From the NCBI RefSeq assembly GCF_001665605.1, contig NZ_LZSV01000026.1, forward strand, positions 1 to 64,000: a stretch of DNA of 64,000 nucleotides, in the 5' to 3' direction. The position numbers and the translations under genes were made by a program. Of this stretch, positions 57,434 to 64,000 are shown piece after piece. The DNA is from Mycobacterium sp. 852014-50255_SCH5639931. Its GTDB lineage: Bacteria > Actinomycetota > Actinomycetes > Mycobacteriales > Mycobacteriaceae. The first letter of the stretch is position 1. Every line of letters starts with the position of its first letter. Below the pieces are notes generated by a model, which was not told where the DNA came from, did not search any database, and saw only the letters and a list, made by a program, of their open reading frames with translations.

Positions 57434-58219
57434 TCACGGCAGGGGCCCGCCGGCGGCGATCGCCGCCAGCGTCGCGAACTGCTCACCGTCCAGGGACGCG
57501 CCGCCGACCAGGGCGCCGTCGATGTCGTCGCGGGCGATGATGTCACCGATGTTCTTGGCGTTCACCGAGCCGCCGTAGAGCACCCGAACGGTGTCGGCGA
57601 CCTTGGAGGAGGCGAGGGTCGCCAACGTCGTCCGGATCGCGGCGCACACCTCCTGGGCGTCGGCGGCACTGGCCACCCGGCCCGTGCCGATGGCCCAAAC
57701 GGGCTCGTAGGCGACCACCACCTTGTCGATCTGCTCGGCGGACAGCCCGGCCAGCGAGCCGCGCAGCTGCTCCTCGCAGTGGCTGACGTGTCCGCCGGCC
57801 TCCCGGACGTCGAGGTGCTCGCCAATGCACACGATCGGGGTCAGCTCGTGCTTGAGGGCCGCTGCGGCCTTGGCGGCCACCAGCGCGTCGTCCTCGTTGT
57901 GGTAGGTGCGCCGTTCGGAGTGGCCGACCACGACGAAGCTGCAGCCCAGCTTGGCCAGGAAGGCCCCGCTGATGTCACCGGTGTAGGCGCCCGAGTCGTG
58001 CTGAGACAGATCCTGGCCGCCGTAGGTCAGCCGCAGCTTGTCGCCGTCGACCAGGGTTTGCACGCTGCGCAGGTCGGTGAACGGCGGCAAGACCGTGACG
58101 TCGACCTTGTCGTAGTACTTGTCCGGGAGCGCGAACGCGATCTTCTGCACCAGCGCGATCGCCTCGAAGTGGTTGAGATTCATCTTCCAGTTGCCGGCGA
58201 TCAGCGGCTTGCGGCTCAC
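57434..58219 (-). CDS. tpiA: Triosephosphate isomerase
   Basis: This 261-residue TIM barrel carries catalytic Lys12 (AGNWKMN), His (VVGHSERR) and Glu (VAYEPVWAIGTG), with the phosphate-binding loop YGGSVNAKN. The GTG at 58219 overlaps the pgk stop (GTGA), so translation is coupled. Confidence 0.97.
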   Translation of the reverse strand: MSRKPLIAGNWKMNLNHFEAIALVQKIAFALPDKYYDKVDVTVLPPFTDLRSVQTLVDGDKLRLTYGGQDLSQHDSGAYTGDISGAFLAKLGCSFVVVGHSERRTYHNEDDALVAAKAAAALKHELTPIVCIGEHLDVREAGGHVSHCEEQLRGSLAGLSAEQIDKVVVAYEPVWAIGTGRVASAADAQEVCAAIRTTLATLASSKVADTVRVLYGGSVNAKNIGDIIARDDIDGALVGGASLDGEQFATLAAIAAGGPLP

Positions 58220-59454
58220 GCGTCTCCTCCACTTGGTTGCGGCCGCCCGAGAACCTCGATGCCCGGCAGCGTCTTGCCCTCGAGGTATTCCAGCGACGCG
58301 CCACCGCCGGTGGAAATGTGCGAGAAGTCGCCCTCCGGGATGCCCAGCGCACGCACCGCGGCCGCGGAGTCACCGCCGCCCACCACACTGAACGCGCCCT
58401 TGCCGGTCGCCGCGGCGATGGCCTCGGCGACGCCCCTGGTGCCCGTGGCGAACGCCGGGAACTCGAACACGCCCATGGGGCCGTTCCAGAAGACCGTCCG
58501 GGCGTTGGACAACAGGGCCGCGAAGCGCTTCACCGATTCCGGGCCGATGTCCAGCCCGATCATGTCGTCCGGGATGGCGTCGGCGGCCACCGTCTGCGGC
58601 GGCGAGTCGGCGGCGAACTGCTCGGCCACCACGACGTCCCTGGGCAGCCGCAGCACGTCGACGTAGGTGTCCAGCAGCCGGCGGCAGGTGTCGACCATCT
58701 CCTCTTCCAGCAGCGACTTTCCCACCGGAAAGCCTTGTGCGGCAAGGAAGGTGAAGCACATCCCGCCGCCGATCACGATGCTGTCGGCCTTGGTCGCCAG
58801 CGACTCGATGACGCCGAGCTTGTCGGACACCTTCGATCCGCCGAGCACCACCGCGTAGGGGCGGGTGGTCGAGCTGGTCAACTGCTCCAGCACCCGGATC
58901 TCGTCGGCCACCAGCGTGCCGGCGTAATGCGGCAGCAGCGTCGCCACGTCGTACACGGAAGCCTGCTTGCGGTGCACCACCCCGAACCCGTCGGAGACGA
59001 AAGCCCCTCCGGGCGAAACCAATTCGGCGAGTTCGCGGGCGAGCGCGAGCCGCTCACCGTCGTCCTTGCTGGTTTCGCGGGAATCGAAGCGGATGTTCTC
59101 CAGCAGCAGCACGTCGCCGTCCGTGAGCCCCTCGGCCCGGGCCAGCGCGTCCCCGCCGACGACATCGCCGGCCAGCTGCACGTGCCGGCCGAGCTGCTCG
59201 CCGAGCGCCGCTGCCACCGGCGCCAGCGACAACTTCGGGTCGGACCCGTTTTTCGGCCGACCCAGGTGCGCGGCGACCACCACCTTGGCGCCGGCGTCGA
59301 CGAGCGCCTGCAACGTCGGCACCGACGCGGTGATCCGGCCCGGGTCGGTGATGGCGCCTTCGTCGTCGAGAGGGACGTTCAGGTCTGAACGCACCAGCAC
59401 GCCCCGACCCGAAACACCTTCGGCCAGTAGGTCTTTCAGAGTAGGAACGGCCAT
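58216..59454 (-). CDS. pgk: Phosphoglycerate kinase
   Basis: This 412-residue protein has the M. tuberculosis length. The substrate motif is LVRSDLNVPL (about 20-29), followed by HLGRPK, the hinge and KVSDKLGV. The nucleotide-loop is WNGPMGVFE, and the C-terminal GGGDSAAA completes the fold. It begins 2 bases after the gap stop. Confidence 0.97.
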   Translation of the reverse strand: MAVPTLKDLLAEGVSGRGVLVRSDLNVPLDDEGAITDPGRITASVPTLQALVDAGAKVVVAAHLGRPKNGSDPKLSLAPVAAALGEQLGRHVQLAGDVVGGDALARAEGLTDGDVLLLENIRFDSRETSKDDGERLALARELAELVSPGGAFVSDGFGVVHRKQASVYDVATLLPHYAGTLVADEIRVLEQLTSSTTRPYAVVLGGSKVSDKLGVIESLATKADSIVIGGGMCFTFLAAQGFPVGKSLLEEEMVDTCRRLLDTYVDVLRLPRDVVVAEQFAADSPPQTVAADAIPDDMIGLDIGPESVKRFAALLSNARTVFWNGPMGVFEFPAFATGTRGVAEAIAAATGKGAFSVVGGGDSAAAVRALGIPEGDFSHISTGGGASLEYLEGKTLPGIEVLGRPQPSGGDA

Positions 59455-59456
59455 GC

Positions 59457-60476
<1,020 letters not shown>

Positions 60477-60592
60477 TTGATCTCTCCCTGTCTTGGCGAT
60501 GTCTTTACTGAGTCCGCTGAATACGCGCTCGTGGTCAGCCTAGATGAGCAACATGCGCGGTTGCCGCCCCGGTTCCCGCGGACGATGTGACC

Positions 60593-62020
60593 TCAGTCGC
60601 GGCGGGTCTTCTTCAGCCACTTCAGCGCCGACTCGGCGGCGTGGTAACCGCACAGCCCATGGATGCCCGCCCCCGGAGGCGTCGACTGTGAACACAGGTA
60701 GACGCCGGGCACGCCGGTGGCGTAGGGATCGACGGCGATGCGGGGGCGGAAGATCACCTGCAGCCCGTCGTTGGCGCCGCCGATGATGTCGCCGCCGATG
60801 AAGTTCGCGTTGTAGGCCTGCAGCTCGGCGGGCCCCTTGCTGACCATCGCCAGGACGCGGTCGGAGAAACCCGGCGCAAACCGCTCGATCTGGCCGACGA
60901 CGGCGGCCGTGGCGTCGCCGTCGTAGCCGAACGGCACGTGCGCGTAAGCCCAGATGGGGTTGACGTTGCCCGCCGAGCGGGACGGGTCGCTCAGGTACTG
61001 CTGCCCGAGGAGCACAAAGGGCCGGTCGGCCATCTTTCCCTGCGCGCGTTGACGTTCGGTGTCCGCCATCTCGGCGAACGTGCCGCCCAGGTGGACGGTG
61101 CCGGCCCGGGTGCAGTCGGGGTTGGTCCACGGGATGTCGCCTTCGATGGCGAAGTCGACCTTGAACGCCGACGAGCCCTCGCGGTAACGCCGATAGGACC
61201 GCCTGATCCGGTCCGGCATGGCGTCGCCGTAGATGGCGAGCGCCGCGGCCGGGCTGAGGTCGAGCATGACGATGTCGGCGTCCGGGATGTCTTTGCGACT
61301 GCTGACGGTCACCCCGGTCGCCACCGAGCCGCCGTACTCCTGCAGGGCGACGGAAAGCGCATGGCTGATCGACCCGGACCCCCCTTGCGCGACGGGCCAG
61401 CCGTAGCGGTGCCCGCTGGCCAGGATCATCAACCCCAGGGACGCGGTGAGCGGCCGGTCGAGCCGGGTGTAGACGTGCGCGGCCGCGCCGCCGAACAGCG
61501 CGCGCGCCTGCTCGGTGCGAAACCAGCGGGCCATGGTGGTGGCCGGCAGCAGCGCCCGCGGGCCGAAGCCGGCCAGGCGGAGCGGGTGACGCGGGATGCC
61601 CAGCACCGGACCCATGAGATCCTCGGCCAGCTCATCGAATCCCGCCGCCAGGTCCCCTATCGCCCGTCGCCACCGGGCGCCGTCGGCCCCCATCCGGGCC
61701 ACCGTCTCATCGAGCGACTGGTAGAGCACGCCGGCGGTGCCGTCGTCGAGCGGGTGCGCGCAGTCGACTTCCGGCCACTTCCACCGCAGCCCGTAGCGCT
61801 GCAGGTCGATCTCCTTCCAGAACGGCGAGCCGACGCCCAGCGGGTGAAACGCCGAGCAGTGGTCGTGGATGACGCCGGGCATCGTCAGTTCGCCGGAGCG
61901 GGCTCCCCCGCCGACGGTGTCGCACGCCTCGAGCACCTGGACTTCGACGCCGTGACGGGCGAGGTGGATCGCCGCGGCCAGGCCGTTGGGGCCGGCGCCG
62001 ACCACCACGGCTCTGCTCAT
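60593..62020 (-). CDS. FAD-dependent oxidoreductase, phytoene desaturase-like
   Basis: This 475-residue flavoprotein has the dinucleotide-binding motif VVVGAGPNGLAAAIHLARHG at the extreme N-terminus. The C-terminal FAD segment GVPGVYLCSQSTPPGAGIHGLCGYHAAESAL is typical of the CrtI/amine oxidase superfamily. The middle is family-like with no membrane helix. It is translationally coupled (ATGA) to the DUF3556 membrane protein. No carotenoid genes lie nearby, so the substrate is unknown; a lipid or polyprenyl compound is one possibility. Confidence 0.88.
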   Translation of the reverse strand: MSRAVVVGAGPNGLAAAIHLARHGVEVQVLEACDTVGGGARSGELTMPGVIHDHCSAFHPLGVGSPFWKEIDLQRYGLRWKWPEVDCAHPLDDGTAGVLYQSLDETVARMGADGARWRRAIGDLAAGFDELAEDLMGPVLGIPRHPLRLAGFGPRALLPATTMARWFRTEQARALFGGAAAHVYTRLDRPLTASLGLMILASGHRYGWPVAQGGSGSISHALSVALQEYGGSVATGVTVSSRKDIPDADIVMLDLSPAAALAIYGDAMPDRIRRSYRRYREGSSAFKVDFAIEGDIPWTNPDCTRAGTVHLGGTFAEMADTERQRAQGKMADRPFVLLGQQYLSDPSRSAGNVNPIWAYAHVPFGYDGDATAAVVGQIERFAPGFSDRVLAMVSKGPAELQAYNANFIGGDIIGGANDGLQVIFRPRIAVDPYATGVPGVYLCSQSTPPGAGIHGLCGYHAAESALKWLKKTRRD

Positions 62021-63798
62021 AAGCCGTTGCGCCGGATCGTCCGCGGCGAAGCCGGGCGGTTGCCGCCATCGATGACATGCACGGGCAACTCGTCACCGGG
62101 CTCCGGCCACGGCTGGCGGGCGAGCATGTCCTCGACGTTGACATAGCCTTCCTCGATCAGTCCAGCCTTGGCGTCGAGGATGCGGTACCACTGCTTCTGG
62201 ATGTGGATGGGCTGTCCCTCGAGGACGATCACCCGCACGTCGCCGTCCTCGAAGTGGCAACGGCGCTGCACGGCTTCGAGCAGCTGCTCGTTGTGCAGGT
62301 GGCCCTCGCCGAAGTTCCAGCCGACGAGCGGCCCGGCGACGATTTCACCCTCGCGGATCTTGTAATTGGCTTCGTCGTCGATGGCGCGAGGCACCAGGGC
62401 GTTGAGCGCGCGGCCGTGCACGTGCATGGCCCGGAAGGCGGCGGTCTTGTCCGCCATGATCTCCGCGGTCTCGGGGTCGTAAAGCCGGGCCAGCTGGTTG
62501 ATGACCAGGGCGGAGCTCTTGACGATCTCGGCGTCGATCTTTTCCTCGGCGCCGGCGCGGAAGCACCACACGCTGGATGCCCAGTTGCCGGCGTAATACC
62601 TCATTGCGGGGAGGAACGAAATCTTCTTGGGGAACATGTTTCCCGCGATCACGATTGCCACCGCGGCGATGACGAGGGCCCACAGCAGCGGCGAACGCAA
62701 GTCGGTGGCCTGGATCGAGGCATAGTGCCCGAACAGATAGAACAGCGAGAAGATGAAGAAGACGTTCCACTCCAACGGAACTCCCATCGGGAGGTTGGAA
62801 ATGATGTTGAGGTGGAAGATCACCATGAATCCGATCAGGAACCACCGCCACGGGTGATCGCCGGCGAAAAAGACCAGCACCGTCGGAACCACGAATTCGG
62901 CTGTGGTGCCGCCGACGTGGGCCATCATCTTCGGCAACCAGGTGGGACGCAGATCGTTGATGTGGTCGCGGTACAGCATGTGCTTGATCGGGTTGAACAG
63001 TTTGGGCCGCAGCAGCGCGTTATTGCTCGTCATTACCGACACCACATACGGGAAGTGGTGGTTGAGCTTGGATGTTGCGGCGCCCCACCACAACAACAGC
63101 ATGATGAGCTTGTATGCCGCGATCTGATCGGTGAACGGGAAGAAGAACACGAACAGCTTGAGCCAGTAGTGCTCGCCGCGCGCGGCCAGGAAAATGGTCT
63201 TGTCGCGCAGGCCCAGTACCGCCAGCGCGACGATCGTCGGGATGACGCGGACGGGGTCGATCAGGCCAACGTCGCCGACCGCGGTGACCGGCCCGCCGTG
63301 GCCGGGCGACAGCAGCGCCCACACCCCGCCGGCCAAAACGATTGCGTACAGCGCGACGTCGACGACGGTGCGGCTGTCACCGGCGGTGAACGGCACCTTT
63401 CCAGGCCACGCCGGCAGCCGAATCGTGTTGGGCCGCAGCCAGTACAAGATTCCGCCGATGGGCGGCATGAACCGTCCGGTCAGCGGGCCGGACCCACAAC
63501 CCAGGCCCATCACCTCGAACAGCAGCGTGAAGACGATGACCTTCTGGTAGACGATCGGCTGCGTCCACCAGTCGGCGATGCGGCCAAGCCCGCCGAGGCC
63601 CGGGGTCAGCGAGATGATCGCGGCGGGGACGGCGATGTACAGGGCGATCTTGATCAGGTACAGCAGATACACGGCATAGGGTGTCCCGAAGCCGTGTTCC
63701 GCCCAGTGCCGCGTCACGACCTGCAGCCGGGTGGCCCGGGGCAGTGTGGGCCAGGTCTTGCGATCGACGTCGGGAAGGTCCGGGGTCATGAATCCCAT
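62017..63798 (-). CDS. DUF3556 polytopic membrane protein
   Basis: This 593-residue protein has about nine membrane helices between residues 40 and 395 and a C-terminal soluble domain (about 410-593). It carries characteristic blocks such as MGLGCGSGPLTGRFMPPIGG, HHFPYVVSVMTSNNAL and FHLNIISNLPMGVPLEWNV. The His-rich intramembrane segments recall HTTM/carboxylase-like proteins, but this is a weak impression. The start at 63798 has GAGG upstream; the ATG at 63789 is an alternative. It is the upstream partner of the FAD oxidoreductase. Confidence 0.85.
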   Translation of the reverse strand: MGFMTPDLPDVDRKTWPTLPRATRLQVVTRHWAEHGFGTPYAVYLLYLIKIALYIAVPAAIISLTPGLGGLGRIADWWTQPIVYQKVIVFTLLFEVMGLGCGSGPLTGRFMPPIGGILYWLRPNTIRLPAWPGKVPFTAGDSRTVVDVALYAIVLAGGVWALLSPGHGGPVTAVGDVGLIDPVRVIPTIVALAVLGLRDKTIFLAARGEHYWLKLFVFFFPFTDQIAAYKLIMLLLWWGAATSKLNHHFPYVVSVMTSNNALLRPKLFNPIKHMLYRDHINDLRPTWLPKMMAHVGGTTAEFVVPTVLVFFAGDHPWRWFLIGFMVIFHLNIISNLPMGVPLEWNVFFIFSLFYLFGHYASIQATDLRSPLLWALVIAAVAIVIAGNMFPKKISFLPAMRYYAGNWASSVWCFRAGAEEKIDAEIVKSSALVINQLARLYDPETAEIMADKTAAFRAMHVHGRALNALVPRAIDDEANYKIREGEIVAGPLVGWNFGEGHLHNEQLLEAVQRRCHFEDGDVRVIVLEGQPIHIQKQWYRILDAKAGLIEEGYVNVEDMLARQPWPEPGDELPVHVIDGGNRPASPRTIRRNGL

Positions 63799-64000
63799 GG
63801 GCGGCCTCGTTCGGTGTCGGAAGAACCAGTTGGCCCGTCAAATGTATCGGCACCGCCGCGCGGGTGTGGCCGAATCGGCGCGACGCACCCCTTCGCCGGT
63901 CGCGCGAGCAACGAAAATCGCTGCGCGATAGGCGAATTGCTACCGGACCGCGGAGCGGGGCCGCGCGGAGAGGGCTTGCGGGTCCCCCGGCGTCCGGCGG

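Overview
The window is chromosomal DNA of a slow-growing, nontuberculous Mycobacterium. The evidence is high GC, GTG and TTG starts, many 1-4 base gene overlaps, and a gene order that runs collinear, in inverted orientation, with the M. tuberculosis block from the ferrochelatase/inhA region (left) to gap-pgk-tpi (right). The PE_PGRS genes, ctpD and the second thioredoxin gene that interrupt this block in M. tuberculosis are absent. A full-length ppc, which M. tuberculosis lacks, is present.

Layout. 1-2.8 kb: start of a histidine kinase, its OmpR-type regulator, two small proline-rich membrane proteins, a deazaflavin-type nitroreductase and a DoxX-like protein. 2.8-5.5 kb: SPFH and NfeD membrane pair and a conserved unknown gene. 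5.5-8.2 kb: hemH, inhA, fabG1 (FAS-II mycolate synthesis). 8.3-14.5 kb: VWA protein, DUF58 protein, moxR1, and the peptidoglycan hydrolases ripB and ripA. 14.7-18.4 kb: aconitase with a TetR gene resembling AcnR, then a small HTH gene. 18.4-23.4 kb: ABC-F protein, enoyl-CoA hydratase, thioredoxin, acyl-CoA dehydrogenase. 23.5-25.1 kb: two tandem DUF5666 lipoproteins. 25.2-31.5 kb: complete SUF iron-sulfur operon sufR-B-D-C-S-U-T (minus strand). 31.6-33.7 kb: small helical protein, FMN-binding split-barrel protein, and an NlpC/P60 gene broken by one in-frame stop. 33.8-38.3 kb: mptB, ABC exporter, heme A synthase. 38.2-45 kb: shortened ATP-grasp-like gene, quinone oxidoreductase, a large HAD/trehalose-phosphatase/GH65 fusion, ctaB. 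45.2-51.6 kb: pentose-phosphate operon tkt-tal-zwf2-opcA-pgl. 51.7-54.3 kb: small genes, including a secreted cysteine-rich protein lying between the 3' end of ppc and a decayed copy of that same 3' end. 54.3-60.5 kb: ppc, secG, tpiA, pgk, gap. 60.6-63.8 kb: a coupled FAD oxidoreductase and DUF3556 membrane protein.

Most of the window is housekeeping: central carbon metabolism, heme A and Fe-S assembly, envelope synthesis and remodelling. The unusual content is small scale. I found three MIRU-type repeats built into the coding or translation-start signals of sufR, sufD and opcA. There are several families of long intergenic palindromes, one of which joins the stop codons of two convergent genes. 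Candidate SufR and AcnR operators lie exactly where autoregulation or local control would need them. There is also a direct-repeat-bounded insertion at ppc. I see no CRISPR array, rRNA, tRNA, prophage or intact insertion sequence.
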